From NCBI GenBank assembly GCA_015179045.1, contig WHUZ01000098.1, positions 124,001 through 188,000 of the forward strand: a stretch of DNA of 64,000 nt, in the 5' to 3' direction. The notes below the pieces were generated by a model that saw only the letters and a program-made list of their open reading frames with translations, ran no database searches and was not told the DNA's origin. Source of the DNA: Kalaharituber pfeilii (lineage: Eukaryota; Ascomycota; Pezizomycetes; Pezizales; Pezizaceae). Positions 43,348 to 53,535 of the stretch are shown one piece after another. Made by a program: the position numbers and the translations under genes. The number at the start of each line of letters is the position of its first letter. The first letter of the stretch is position 1.

Positions 43348-44091
43348 GGAATTTAGCTTCTTGCCGTCATGAATGATGTAGGCCGACGTGAAGTTTGATA
43401 TTTAAAGCGCAATGATCTTGTTTGAGTTTACTTTCATTCTGTAATGTCCACTTACCTGATCAGTTATTTTTTTGTGTATTTAGAAAATTGCTGCATTGGG
43501 TTCAGATGCCTAATTGGGCAACTACCACCATAGAGTATCATTCAAAGTTTCCAATTGGCTAACTGAGGTGCGGAAGTTGCCTATACCTCTCAAGGCTGTA
43601 TGTGCAATTTCGTTATCTTCTATGAAGATTTGGCCTTACAGGAAGCTGTGGTTTTAATTCAGGAAGTGCGCCGGATCCCGGTCAGTGACGTTATATGCGC
43701 ACATACTTGATCCGAATGCAGCTCAACGATCATTACAATCAGCTAAAAGTGATTGCTTGAGCGTGGATTTCACTCAAGTGAACCTCCTAATTAAACTCCT
43801 ATAGGTGATGCACTGCAAGTACTTGAAACTTCATGTTGGGGACTTTGGATGCAGAGACTGGGAGTATGGTTTACGGAGGAAAGCGAAAAATTAGAGCTCT
43901 CAAACTGGCTATCCAAGGTACCAGGCAGACAAATATCATAGACTTTCTTTCTTGTACAAATACCTCCGCTCCCAGTTAAAGAACACATACTGATTGCCTG
44001 TGTTATGAACGCAAAAGAGCACTAGCAACTGAGTAGAATTTTAGTGTCTGGAATATGTGGGTTCATGTACTAGTAGGGACAGGGGCTGAGG
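43348..44091. other. No gene recognised
   Basis: Short frames only between a tail relic and a LINE-A 5'UTR fragment. Confidence 0.45.
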
Positions 44092-44310
44092 TGTGCTGGC
44101 AACGGAGCGGGAGCTGAAAGATTCCTCAAGACTTCACCCCAAGGGGAGACTTGAGGACTTCGATATTTTGGAATAAAAATTAGATCAAAAGACTCAGCGG
44201 GCTGAGAACTTTCGATCTGTGTAGGTTTCGCTGTGGGGGGCGTTGTGGTTGCGGAGTCCCTTCCAAACGCTCGTCCTGTCGAAGTGGTTGTTGCGTGCCG
44301 CACCATGAGA
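44092..44310 (-). mobile_element. LINE-A 5'UTR fragment
   Basis: Matches the E1 5'UTR on the minus strand, from the true 5' end (caggacgagcgtttggaag in inverse at about 44260-44280) to near the ORF1 start, then stops. A 3'-truncated copy like 25325-25530; both share caggggctgaggtg-type text at the broken end. Confidence 0.75.
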
Positions 44311-45441
44311 TGGTGTGGCCTGGGTCATCCGGGCACCTGTGAAATCCAAGTTCTGTGAGGATCCGATTTTTTTTTTTTTTTTTTTTATATCAGTACTCGC
44401 ATGCCGCCCTATGGGCTATGGCGAGGTTTCTATTAAAGGAACAAAAGAAAGAATTAACGGCTAGATACATGTAGTGCCCGCGTTGCTCATCAGTGATGCG
44501 GGTGAAGCTCAGAACGGAATGGGCCCTTCACTTCCTGCCTCTTTCCCAGTCGTACTGCTCTGCACGGAGCCATCTTCCTCCCAGTCTCACCCTATTACTC
44601 CTCGATGCCTCATCCAGGTACACCACCACCGAACTTGTCTTTTTTCCCTCCTCAAGTAAAGTGTCTTTTTTCCTCAGCCATCGGATCCCCGTGATCCTTC
44701 CTAGGTCCTGGTTGGCTGCCTCCAACCATCGTCGAACCTTCCCGAGGTCTTTTCTCAGGGCTATCCCGTGTACACAATGCCGATTTTTGTGGTGTTGGCA
44801 TTGTGAGTGGTCAGAGGTGGGGATTTGGCTTTGTGTGTGTGGGGGGTTTGTGTGAGGATCCGATGGATGAGTTGATTCCAATTGTGGGCTGCCTGCTTGA
44901 GTCCGTACAGTGCCTTTTTCAGCCTCCACGCTCTGTCACCTGTGGCATGCTGGTCCTTCACATATATTTCCTCATCCAATGGCCCATTAAGGAATGCAGA
45001 CTCCACGTCAAACTGTTCCACTACCATCTCTCTTCGCAGAGTTTCACAGATCACCAGCCTCCACGACTCCTCCCGACAGACCGGCGCATATGTCTCTGTA
45101 AAATCGATTCCTGGCCGTTGGGTGAAGCCGCGAGCGGTTAACCGAGCTTTATACCTCTTGGGGTCATCTGGCGCTTTCTCTTCCTTCTCCTTCAGTACCC
45201 ATTTCGTATCTACTGCCTTCTTTCCAGCTGGCATGTCATCTACCCAATCAAATACTTCAAGCTTCTTCAGCTGTTCGAGCTCCCTGTTTATCGCCAGTTC
45301 ACATTTTGACGCCTCCGGACTCTCCAGTGCTTCGGTTACAGTGATATGTGCCTCATGCACATACCCTGGGTCTTCATCCAGTCTCACCCTGGAATCAGTT
45401 CCTTTGTTTAATCTTGCAGATCGCCGCTGCTGTGGAAGTTA
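44311..45441 (-). pseudogene. Ty1/copia polymerase fragment
   Basis: The minus frame reads the N-terminal part of a copia reverse transcriptase (RVT_2): VDTKWVLKEKEEKAPDDPKR, YKARLTARGFTQRPGIDFTE, TYAPVCREESWRLVICETLR, DVESAFLNGPLDEEIYVKDQ, then RAWRLKKALYGLKQAAHNWN. It breaks at the E4 insertion (44368-44850) and continues briefly beyond it (QNLDFTGARMTQATPSHG). The YVDD catalytic motif, RNase H, integrase and LTRs are absent. The N-terminal side ends at a minimal LINE-A tail (45442). It is a decayed fragment. Confidence 0.9.
44368..44850 (-). mobile_element. ORF1-only retroposon E4, 5'-truncated, 483 bp
   Basis: Perfect 14-bp duplication tgtgaggatccgat (44354-44367, 44851-44864). Minus strand: poly(T), hairpin (CTCGC/GCGAG), 3'UTR, then the ORF1 C-terminal domain (44528 to about 44780; KDLGKVRRWLEAANQDLGRI, KKTSSVVVYLDE, VRLGGRWLR). 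It is inserted in the copia fragment. ORF1 is joined directly to the tail. Confidence 0.95.
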
Positions 45442-45468
45442 TTTTTTTTTTTTTTTTTTTATTTCATA
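45442..45468 (-). mobile_element. LINE-A minimal tail, 27 bp
   Basis: Poly(T) plus ATTTCAT only. Target duplication ctgtggaagtta / ctgtggaaatta (45430-45441, 45469-45480). The shortest tail insertion seen here. Confidence 0.85.
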
Positions 45469-45480
45469 CTGTGGAAATTA

Positions 45481-45716
45481 GTCTTGGCTCGGCTTCGCCG
45501 CCTCCTGAAACAACTGCCTTTCAGCGGCTCGTGCCGCTATGGCATCCGGGAATGTGCTTCCGAGGGTTTCCGTATCTCCCAGAGTGATCCAGGAATACAG
45601 TACTCGGATGCCACATGGCGCATGCAACGAAATCGCATTGTGACATGTTTTCCATTTTTTTCCCGTGCACGCTGTGCTCCATGCACATATCGCGATTTTA
45701 TTAATAGGATGTAGAT
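45481..45716 (-). other. Unrecognised frame, possible old coding fragment
   Basis: An 83-codon minus frame (NKIAICAWSTACTGKKWKTC) ends in the same region as the copia fragment and may be linked to it. No motif recognised. Confidence 0.3.
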
Positions 45717-46007
45717 TAGTGAGCGGCACGAGCCGAGCCAGCTCGAGCTCAAACGAGCCAAGATCATGCTAGTGTTTTTCTTGCCAGCTCGCTAAAATGC
45801 TTAGCCAGTGCAAGGTTTCATAAACTGTAAATACCTAATATAGTCATAATTAGAGACTTCGAGCTCATTCTGACCTACCAACAACTTCGAAATGCACAAT
45901 TTAGCTGATAGTAGTGAGAAAGATGAAAATTTAGCTTAGTTTAGTTTAGTTTGTCAATATTATATATATAATCAATCTAGGCTCGAGCTAGCGCGTGCCG
46001 CTCACTA
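45717..46007. mobile_element. hAT-type MITE, 291 bp
   Basis: Termini TAGTGAGCGGCACGAGC and its inverse (a few changes at the right). Perfect 8-bp duplication atgtagat (45709-45716, 46008-46015). Confidence 0.97.
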
Positions 46008-46015
46008 ATGTAGAT

Positions 46016-46370
46016 ACCTAGTTAATAAATCTAACCCAGCTTTGATGATGCTTTGTACATGTGGAGGTGGTTAGTCTAGTTGCAGAGTTTGGTGATATAT
46101 AGTTGAGTTCTAATACCTTAGCAATGAATGTACAGTTATGGCACTGAAGAATTTTAATCTGCGGAGATTGTAGTATTGTACTGTTGTTTGCCCCATAAAT
46201 CTGATCACGGGCTCCGTAAATAATTATTTGGTCACTAAGTCTCACAAAGCCATGCATAGCTAGAATATCTCAGTCTCGGAATGAGAATACCTGTAAACAC
46301 CAAATAGTATGATTATTTCGCTGTTCGAGATATGCACAATTCCTTATACTGTATAGTCTATGTAGCTCTT
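46016..46370. other. No gene recognised
   Basis: AT-rich, short frames only. Confidence 0.45.
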
Positions 46371-46410
46371 TTTTTTTTTTTTTTTTTTTTATTTCATTAC
46401 TCGCATGCCG
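46371..46410 (-). mobile_element. LINE-A minimal tail, 40 bp
   Basis: Poly(T) then ATTTCATTACTCGCATGCCG. Perfect 13-bp duplication ctatgtagctctt (46358-46370, 46411-46423). Confidence 0.95.
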
Positions 46411-46499
46411 CTATGTAGCTCTTGCTGACAGCTCTTGCTGACAGCATGTAGGTATGGCTTGATGTGCATACGCATCACAGGTGTGCCAAGGCCCGAAGA

Positions 46500-46684
46500 A
46501 CTAGGTTAGTAGGAAGGGGAGGGCCTTCGGGGAGTGATAGGAATTTTGGAATGGGCGAGGGGTTAGCCCCGGGGATTTACTTCTATTGTTCCGTACTTGT
46601 ACTTTGTTTTGATGTAACTAGACCTCCCCATAGCCCATAGGGCGGCACGCGAGTATTGATATAAAAAAAAAAAAAAAAAAAAAG
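46500..46684 (+). mobile_element. ORF1-only type 3'UTR plus tail
   Basis: A 3'UTR resembling those of E1-E3 (gaggggttagccccggggat), then a hairpin with ccccatagcccatagggcgg, and poly(A). The 5' limit is uncertain. Confidence 0.65.
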
Positions 46685-46756
46685 TCCATTCACGTGAGAG
46701 CAGGCCTGAACACTTAGTATGATAAACATTGTAGTAATACTAAGCATGCAGAGGTA

Positions 46757-48091
46757 TTTTTTTTTTTTTTTTTTTTTATATCATTAATCGCATGCCGCCC
46801 TAAGGGCTATGGCGATACTGTGCTATATAAATAAGAGAAAAGTTAATAACCACGACAGAAGCTTCCCGCCTAAATACCCCAAGCCTCAACCCTGTCCTAA
46901 TTACATGTCTTTCCCGCTGTTTCCAATTGTCTTGCGGGAGGGAAAGCGGCCAGCAGTCTACCTCACCCCTTTCCCCTTTCGGCATCATACCGGCACGCCC
47001 TCAACCATCTTCCTCCGAGCCTGACCCTGTCGACGTCCTGCTGGTCCTCCAGAAAAACTACCACCGAACTCGTCTTCTTTCCTTCCCCAACCAGTAAGTC
47101 CTTCCGTCTCAACCAGCGAACCCCAACAATCTTCCTCAGGTCCTTGTTGTCCTCTCCCAGCCACCGTTGCACCTTCCCCAAATCCCTCCTCAACGCAACC
47201 CCATGTACAACGATGCCGGTCCTGACCTTTGGCTTCGGCGTCGGCTCCCAGTTCCCCGCAGGAGGATGTGTCTTCTTCTTCCCCTTCGTCTCGCTCCTCG
47301 GGGGTGGTGGTGGAGATGGTGGTGCCGCCTGTGGCTTCGGTGATGGTGGCGGCGGTGAAATTGGTTGTGTTGCGCCCGACGCTGCGATCTTCTTCGCCTC
47401 CTCTTCGCTGAGTCGGCGTTTCTCTTCGTAGGGGTAGTTTGGCGCAGGCATCTTCCCCTTCCTCTTCCGGCTCCCGGAAGCGGGGGTGTCACGTGGTGCC
47501 TCCCGCTGGCGCTTCTTCCTGTCGGCGGGTGGCGATGGTGGTGGAGGTGGTGGCGGTGGCGGTGGCGGTGGTGCTGGTGGTGGTGGCGGTGGCTCCGGAA
47601 GCGTCTCCACTGACGTGATGGGGCTGAACCCCAGTGTCTGTGGCGGCGGTGGTGGTGGTGAAGGTGGTAAAAGTCGGAACCCAAAACCTTCAAACACGAA
47701 GGACATTATCAACCCTTCCCTCGGTGGCGTGTTCGTCCGGTTCTCAAAATGCCAAAAATCTCTGATCACCGAGTAGAACCCTCCCGTGCCCGCGTTCCTC
47801 AACTTTCGCTGCATCGCCGCCCAATCTGCGGCCCATGATCGCGCCATTCTCACTGGTCAGTCAAATTGTCTTGGCGCGTCGATGTGTTGGCAACGGAGGT
47901 GGTGAGCTGATGGATTCTCAGAATTTCTCCCCTCGGGGGAAACTCGCTCTGTCGGGTATTTGAGAATAAAAGTTAGATCAAAGTACTCGGCTCTCCGAGA
48001 GCTTTCGATCTATGTAGGTTTCAGCGGGGGGGACGTTGTGGTTGCTGAGTCGCTTCCAAACGCTCGTCCTGAGGTGGTTGTTGTCGGTGTT
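46757..48091 (-). mobile_element. ORF1-only retroposon E2, full length, intact ORF
   Basis: 1335 bp with a perfect 13-bp duplication gcatgcagaggta (46744-46756, 48092-48104). Minus strand order is 5'UTR (245 bp), ORF1 (intact), a 3'UTR of about 150 bp, the tail hairpin (ATCGC/GCGAT) and poly(A). The 5' end coincides with E1 (aacaccgacaacaaccacct). No ORF2. Its clean duplication and intact frame make it the best candidate for a recently mobile copy. Confidence 0.95.
46963..47847 (-). CDS. Retroposon ORF1 protein, intact, 294 aa
   Basis: The only uninterrupted ORF1 of this family in the window. The first ATG (47847) gives MARSWAADWAAMQRKLRNAG. The N-terminal 65 residues form a compact globular part (GGFYSVIRDFWHFENRTNTP). 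A proline-rich linker of about 130 residues follows, with a basic patch (SGSRKRKGKMPAPNYPYEEK). The C-terminal domain of about 85 residues begins GIVVHGVALRRDLGKVQRWL, continues GKKTSSVVVFLEDQ, and ends VDRVRLGGRWLRACRYD. That domain is conserved in E1, E3, E4, E5 and the relic at 38390, and its pattern resembles an RRM-like fold. Binding to element RNA, perhaps to the tail hairpin, is an inference. No zinc knuckle is seen. High GC and C-rich codons differ from surrounding AT-rich sequence. Confidence 0.85.
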   Translation of the reverse strand: MARSWAADWAAMQRKLRNAGTGGFYSVIRDFWHFENRTNTPPREGLIMSFVFEGFGFRLLPPSPPPPPPQTLGFSPITSVETLPEPPPPPPAPPPPPPPPPPPPSPPADRKKRQREAPRDTPASGSRKRKGKMPAPNYPYEEKRRLSEEEAKKIAASGATQPISPPPPSPKPQAAPPSPPPPPRSETKGKKKTHPPAGNWEPTPKPKVRTGIVVHGVALRRDLGKVQRWLGEDNKDLRKIVGVRWLRRKDLLVGEGKKTSSVVVFLEDQQDVDRVRLGGRWLRACRYDAERGKG

Positions 48092-48199
48092 GCATGCAGA
48101 GGTAGGAGTGATGCCCATGCACTCGAGTACTAATACCTTGACAGTGAGCACTTTCTTTCGTTCTCCGTGCAAAGACTTTCTACTTTATACGAAGCAATT

Positions 48200-48675
48200 T
48201 GGCGGTTCAGCCGCAAGCTAATGGGAGGCTCGAGAGCAGCCACCAGAACCCTCAAGAGCACATGATGGGCTCGCCACAGAAGAGAGGGCAAGCCACTAGT
48301 GGGCGCCACCAAGCCACAGCACAGTCCCTCTCTAGTTGGTTTCCCGCTTGGGTGATCCCTTTGTGGTAGTCATGGGCAGGCAGCGAAGGGATGCTCAGTA
48401 TATAGAAGGGGAGAGGGAGACGCTGGTCCTCCCTCTCCAAGCCGCGTGAGTTGCGAAATCACCCACCCACCGACCCCGTTACCCCAGCGACTCGGGCCTC
48501 CGCGAGGGAGAGACTGGGGGGTCCTTCGGTTTGCCCTGCTTAGTCAGCGAAACGACTGACTAAGCATGGGCATAGGGGCTACAAACCCCTTGAGCCGATT
48601 TCCGCAACCTAAAGAGCATGGATAGGACGCCTCCTCATTTGTTTTCCTTGTCTTTTTCTGTCATGTATTCCACAT
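48200..48675. mobile_element. Unidentified 476-bp insertion, possible solo LTR
   Basis: Bounded by the 7-bp direct repeat agcaatt (48193-48199, 48676-48682), and absent from the parallel position near 40130 in duplicated segment 1. It contains a TATA-like agtatatagaagg (48398-48410) followed by GC-rich text, as in an LTR promoter. The ends (TGGCGG...CCACAT) are not a standard LTR pair. Confidence 0.5.
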
Positions 48676-48867
48676 AGCAATTCATGTTTGTTCGAATCGA
48701 AGTAGCCGAGGACCATTAGGTGCACTTTTATGTACTGCACACTTGCTAGTCTCCAGTCCTTGCTTTGCCAAGCATTTTTAGTCTAGCGATCGCACCATAC
48801 TTCGGATCCACTTCAACCCAAACTCACTCAACCGACACCCCAACAAAGCGACGTTGCCTCTAAAAAA

Positions 48868-49984
48868 ATGTCCGCACCTGTACGCGATACAGATCTGATT
48901 GACCCCGACGTCTATCTCACCGATGCTAGGCTTGATACCTTGTGGCAGTGGTATTGGGCAGCAAACAGAGACAACGTTGATCCCCAATTCATTTTCGGAA
49001 AGCTTGTTAATGCGGTATGCTCTGGACCCTCCTTTACTCAATCGAAATTAGCATAGACAGCTTATACCGCTCTTGTCCGTCTCGTACATTATATAGATTC
49101 GGAAGCCTTATCGCGTGCAACTTGTGAATTCTCTAACTGGAGGCTCCACCTTCGGAAACAATCCACACTCACCAAGTACGACTGAAGTGGCCCCCTCCGC
49201 TAATGTGCCACAACATGGCGACTGCAGTTCCACTGTGATGGAGTTGAAGTCCAAGCTGGCAAATCTAGAAACAGAAGTCGCAAATAAACAGAGCGAGATT
49301 CAACACCTTCAGGAGACCTCAAACGCCTTGAAAAAGGAGAAGCAGGATGTTGAGGAGAAGCTGATTTCTACAACTTCGGAATTGGACTCTAAACTCGCAA
49401 ATGCGGAAAGGGAAGTCAAAAATAAACAAGGCGAGATTGACCGACTTCGGCAGTCCTCCAATGAACTAGAAAAGGACAATAATGATCTCCAGGCGAAGCT
49501 GAAGGAAGTCCAATAGCTTCACTCAAAGCAAGTACAAGCTAATAAAACCCTGGCACCAACCCTTGTCGCCATTAAATCTGCCCAGTTCGATAATAGATAT
49601 ATCCAATTAATCTCCGACAAGAACTACGCTGGAGCAGGAACATCTGTCGCACGTGCAGAGGGCGGCATTCTTCAACTTGAGCGTGACTGCACACAAGGAA
49701 CGATAGCAATAAAGTCAAGCAGTGATGCCAATACATATTTGAGCGTTGATGCATCCTCGGTACGTCCAGGAATAAAGAATCCAGGTGGGATCGTTCGGTG
49801 CAGCAAAACGCGAGGAGCCAATGAGGTATTCCGAATCCATATGAAGGACCACGGAAAGATGTCTATTGAGTCCGTGGCATTCCCTGGGCGATTCCTTACT
49901 ATTAATAAGGAAAGGGAGTATGCCCTTCAATTGCAGGGGATAGGGGAAGGGTGGGAAGAATTCTATGTAATTGGTCTTCTGTAG
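48868..49984 (+). pseudogene. Coiled-coil / putative beta-trefoil protein, copy 2 (one nonsense codon)
   Basis: Exon 1 (48868-49014) starts MSAPVRDTDLIDPDVYLTDA and WQWYWAANRDNVDPQFIFGK. The intron GTATGC...ATATAG leads to exon 2 at 49097 (RKPYRVQLVNSLTGGSTF). Then come two 46-aa coiled-coil units (KLANLETEVANKQSEIQHLQ; KLANAEREVKNKQGEIDRLR) and a TAG at 49514-49516. The same frame continues without further stops to 49984 with the C-terminal domain (NTYLSVDASSVRPGIKNPGG, FRIHMKDHGKMSIESVAFPG, RFLTINKERE). A single nonsense codon thus separates the coil from the putative beta-trefoil; read-through would give 344 aa. There is no signal peptide. Family and function are not recognised. Copy 1 lies 8.6 kb upstream. 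Confidence 0.7.
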
Positions 49985-50375
49985 GCGAGATTTAAAATTG
50001 GATGTCTTCACTCAAGTAAGGCAGTATCAATCTCTTGTTACTTGAAGAGGTCTTCATCACGACATTAGTCTCTTATGTGTTTCTATTCCGTTTTTTGGTT
50101 TTGTATTTGTCATCGTAATGTAATCGTCTTTGCATTACTTTGGCAATGCATGGCGGGTCTTTAGTTACCATCTGGATATGAACTAACAAAGGGAAATTAC
50201 TTTCGAGAAAATGATCAATAAGCACACTGTATCTCGGATCTTGTCTAGTAGGCCAATCCAACTCGAAATTCTGGAGGCGAGCAGAAGGCTTTCTCGTGAC
50301 AAAGTTACTAAAGTTATTACAGGGTGAAGGATACACGCATACCTTTTGCACCCCCTAGCAGAGCATATGAAAATG
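49985..50375. other. 3' flank of copy 2
   Basis: The first 70 bp resemble the sequence after copy 1 (tgtcttcactcaagtaagg; tcttgttacttgaagag). No gene follows. Confidence 0.5.
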
Positions 50376-50545
50376 AACCCATAGGGCGGCACGCGATTAA
50401 TGATATAGAAAAAAAATAAAAAAAAAAAAAAATAATGAAAATTAAAACCTGGCAGCTAACTTTCAAACAAGTAAGAGCTGCCGTGCCATGACGAACAGCT
50501 GCAAGCGGGGTCATGTGATATTTAAAAAAAAAAGAAGGAAAAAAA
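50376..50545 (+). mobile_element. LINE-A tail and class-C tail, adjacent
   Basis: 50376-50433: cccatagggcggcacgcgat, taatgatat and impure poly(A). 50480-50545: gccgtgccatgacgaacagc, tgcaagcggggtcatgtgat and poly(A). Both plus strand; neither duplication is clear. Confidence 0.75.
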
Positions 50546-51409
50546 AAGGGAGATTTGCAGATGAGTATACATATGTAACACATACGAAGTCATTTATTGA
50601 CGACAGCAAAGGCTCATAACTAGGTAACAATGAATGTCTTGATAGCTATGTCAACTATACTAATTGGAACCTGTTAAATATGCATTTACAGGGTAAGTAT
50701 TTGCTCAACTCCTACTCCCGCATCACAACCTCCATTCCTGCGGGCGCGGATGTCCCTCCAGTGGGGGGCCCAACTTGAGGTACAGCACCAGAGAATGTAT
50801 TAAATGATCAACTTCCGCACATTAATGAGCGCTCTTGCGTGAGGTCGTGGGCGCCTTAATATATCCTCTATGTGGAGCCTGAAGAAGGATGGCAAGTACG
50901 GTGACTAGGCTATAGGTAGAAGGTGGGACTATTACTTGAGAGAGCATATCTTATGATACTAACCTATTATACAGTGAGAATGATGTGCTACTCTAAAGCT
51001 GCACCTGACTTGGGTGCATAAGAAACAGAAGGGTTGAATTTGCTGTTTCTGTTATTTTATTTTAAAATATCCGCATCCAATGAGAACAGTATAAGGCTAC
51101 AGAGATAATTTAATTCTGGGAATATATTCAGAAGAATATCCCTTCACTGTGGAACCACGTTCTTAGCTCGACAATGTACTGTGTCCAGTATGTTGAGTTG
51201 AGACCAAGTATCTACCAGGGTCACTGATGTGGAGTGTCCTTCCTCCGGCGATACATCATCGGGGACTAGAAGGTCACAAATTACAATCTCAACACTGACC
51301 AGCATGTAATGTAGATAGAGCGGGCCGCATTAGTATGACTTCCTTTATTAGCCTTTATAGTACCCAGGAGATTCTCCTGTCTCCTAATGCGTTTGCGAAT
51401 CTTCGTTTT
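50546..51409. other. Non-coding, part of duplicated segment 2
   Basis: 51050-51270 matches 42330-42450 in pieces. No gene. Confidence 0.5.
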
Positions 51410-51780
51410 TGTAACGGGATATTGTATAGCGAGCCGGGTAAATAGCTTCACGCTAAAAGGTGACCTCTGACAAGCATTTCGGGATGTCGGTACAATACAT
51501 ACGGGTAAAAAGGATGCGACCTGAGTGCGTATTGCAGTCTCAAAAGTGTATATAAGTGGTGTTCATGGCTGTGTGTTCCCCGTTCCTTTTCTCTTTACGC
51601 AACCTCTTGTATTTAGTTTCTACTAAGTAGAGTGGTTACCTGCTGTGCCGACCCGCTGAACTGCTGTACTGCTGTGAACCGCCTTACCGCTGCGAACTGC
51701 TGAACCGTCGCCTGCCGCCTCCTGCCTGCGCTCCGTAGATTGCCGTCATCCACGGGCACTAGACCACGACTGCCGTTACA
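51410..51780 (+). mobile_element. Solo LTR, gypsy-type family L2, copy 1 (371 bp)
   Basis: TGTAACGGGATATTG to GACTGCCGTTACA with a perfect 5-bp duplication GTTTT (51405-51409, 51781-51785). A TATA-like gtatataagtgg lies at 51548-51559. A second copy in inverse orientation lies at 59262-59685. The TGTAAC...GTTACA ends suit fungal gypsy-type elements (family inference). Confidence 0.95.
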
Positions 51781-51785
51781 GTTTT

Positions 51786-52299
51786 CATGATCGATGACTC
51801 GCGAGAACAGCTTCTCAAAACTATCTTATTTCAGGAATACCGTGGGAAAAGGAAATTTTGGAGATAGACTATTGCCTTTGGCATGAAGAGGTTCTACAGA
51901 GATTGTAAGGACAGAGCCCGATGGCAGAGGACGAAGGCTACTAGGAGAGTTCAATGTCTCTATATCGTGATGATCCACCCTCCTCTCGAGCCAAGACTAA
52001 GGCCTTAAATACTGTGGCTCATACACCAGAAGCTTCCGTCAGCTCGCCCGCCAGAAGCTTCTGTCACCGCTATGCGCCATATGCGCCATGCAGCCCTGAA
52101 AGAGATGCTACTGAATGAAAAATATCTACACCTTTTGCAACCTCCTGTTGTGGGGTGCATTGCTTTCGACCATGTTAGTAGTCATTCGTGGTACAACACT
52201 TAGAGTCCAGAGCTACAGCTTCCATTCACCGAGTTGAGCTCGACAAGCTCACAGATTGTTGGCGACCTCCATAACACGCCTCACAGTCTTCCTCGTCAT
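51786..52299. repeat. End of duplicated segment 2
   Basis: 52090-52215 (cttttgcaacctcctgttgt, gaccatgttagtagtcattc) matches 42940-43050 and 39560-39650. Non-coding. Confidence 0.6.
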
Positions 52300-52375
52300 T
52301 ATGGCATCCCTGCCATAGGCCAGTAGCCTGTATGCCGGGTTACGTGACCCCCCCCAAAAAAAGAAAAAAACTGAA
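52300..52375 (+). mobile_element. LINE-1-type tail
   Basis: catccctgccataggccagt, agcctgtatgccgggttacg, then C-run and A-run. No duplication seen. Confidence 0.75.
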
Positions 52376-53224
52376 AATCCTAAAGCTCTAAGCTGGAAGG
52401 ACTAAACCTACCTGGGGCTATTGTCTCACATGACACTAGCTCATATGACTGTCCAATCGATCGAGGCAGTTTTCCTCCCTCCGTCTTTGACGGGTTGTGC
52501 AACCAGAATAACCTCCGACCCTTCATTGGGTTTCTTAACTTGGCTTCCCCACATACCTTGCGGTTGTCATCTGCCATCTGGACATCTCTTCTCTGTTTTC
52601 TCAATGCCCACTTGGTTCCCTCATGAAAATTTTTTAAATTCATTCAACAAAGGTTTCAATCTCCGTGACTTCTATATATACCATGTCTTTTGCTATTCTA
52701 TCCTCCCTTGACTTCCTAGGTCTGGGAATGGCAACCCCTGTGCGACTTCCCGACCTTGGGAGATATACATAAACATGCCTACCGTCTCTCAGCAACCCTA
52801 CACATCGTTCTTGTTAATTCATCCATCCATCCTCCCAATTTCCATGTTTGCCCGAGGGGTCATAGGGACTATGGTCAAATTTTCTATCATCCTAGGAAAA
52901 GGTTACGGAGATTTAGCTGGGGTCTGTGCTTGAACAAATCAGCCAAAATACTATTACTATACTGTTTTGATACCTCCTCGGCTTGATTCAAATGCGTATT
53001 ACACGGAGTCTGTGGGAGAAAAAATCAGGGAAATGGTTGACTTGAGTGTATCTCCCATGTAGGATGACATGCATCTCAATATCTTGATATCCGAAAATTA
53101 TGTGACAAATGCAAAACTACGTATCTGGCACTTGCTATGTATGTAACGAGAGTATAAGGAAAAAAGTCTGTTCTGGTTTTATGTCATTATGTATAGTCAC
53201 CTTAAGGTTTGCATGATTATAACT
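52376..53224. other. Unassigned; possible old retroelement coding traces
   Basis: Minus-strand text around 52400-52640 (KWALRKQRRDVQMADDNRK) looks like a decayed coding sequence with stops, perhaps from an LTR element. Not firm enough to call. Confidence 0.3.
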
Positions 53225-53239
53225 GAAGGTGCGATGATC

Positions 53240-53297
53240 CTCGCCATAGCCTACAAGGCGGCATGCGAGTAATGGCATAAAAAAAAAAAAAAAAAAA
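53240..53297 (+). mobile_element. LINE-A tail-only insertion, 58 bp
   Basis: Perfect 15-bp duplication gaaggtgcgatgatc (53225-53239, 53298-53312). Outer stem CTCGC/GCGAG, inner GCC/GGC. Confidence 0.97.
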
Positions 53298-53344
53298 GAA
53301 GGTGCGATGATCACCTATGTCGTATGCTTGGCAGTCCATATTTC

Positions 53345-53535
53345 ATGATAGGGTAAGAAAGTATTTGGACAGCTGACCTAATGAATTTGGACTTTTACAA
53401 CCTACTCTTTACCGGCCAAGCATACGAAGATATGCTAGTTTGTGCTGAATACTGCATGGCGCATCCATCTGCACATATCCCCTGTCCAAATGCTTAATTT
53501 TCTGTCAGTATCTGACCAAGGGTGGGATGGCTTTT
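53345..53535. mobile_element. Possible Tc1-like relic
   Basis: gaaagtatttggacagctga on the left and a loosely inverted ctgtccaaatgcttaatttt on the right resemble the 32735 element termini (aaaagtattcggac). No clean ends. Confidence 0.35.
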
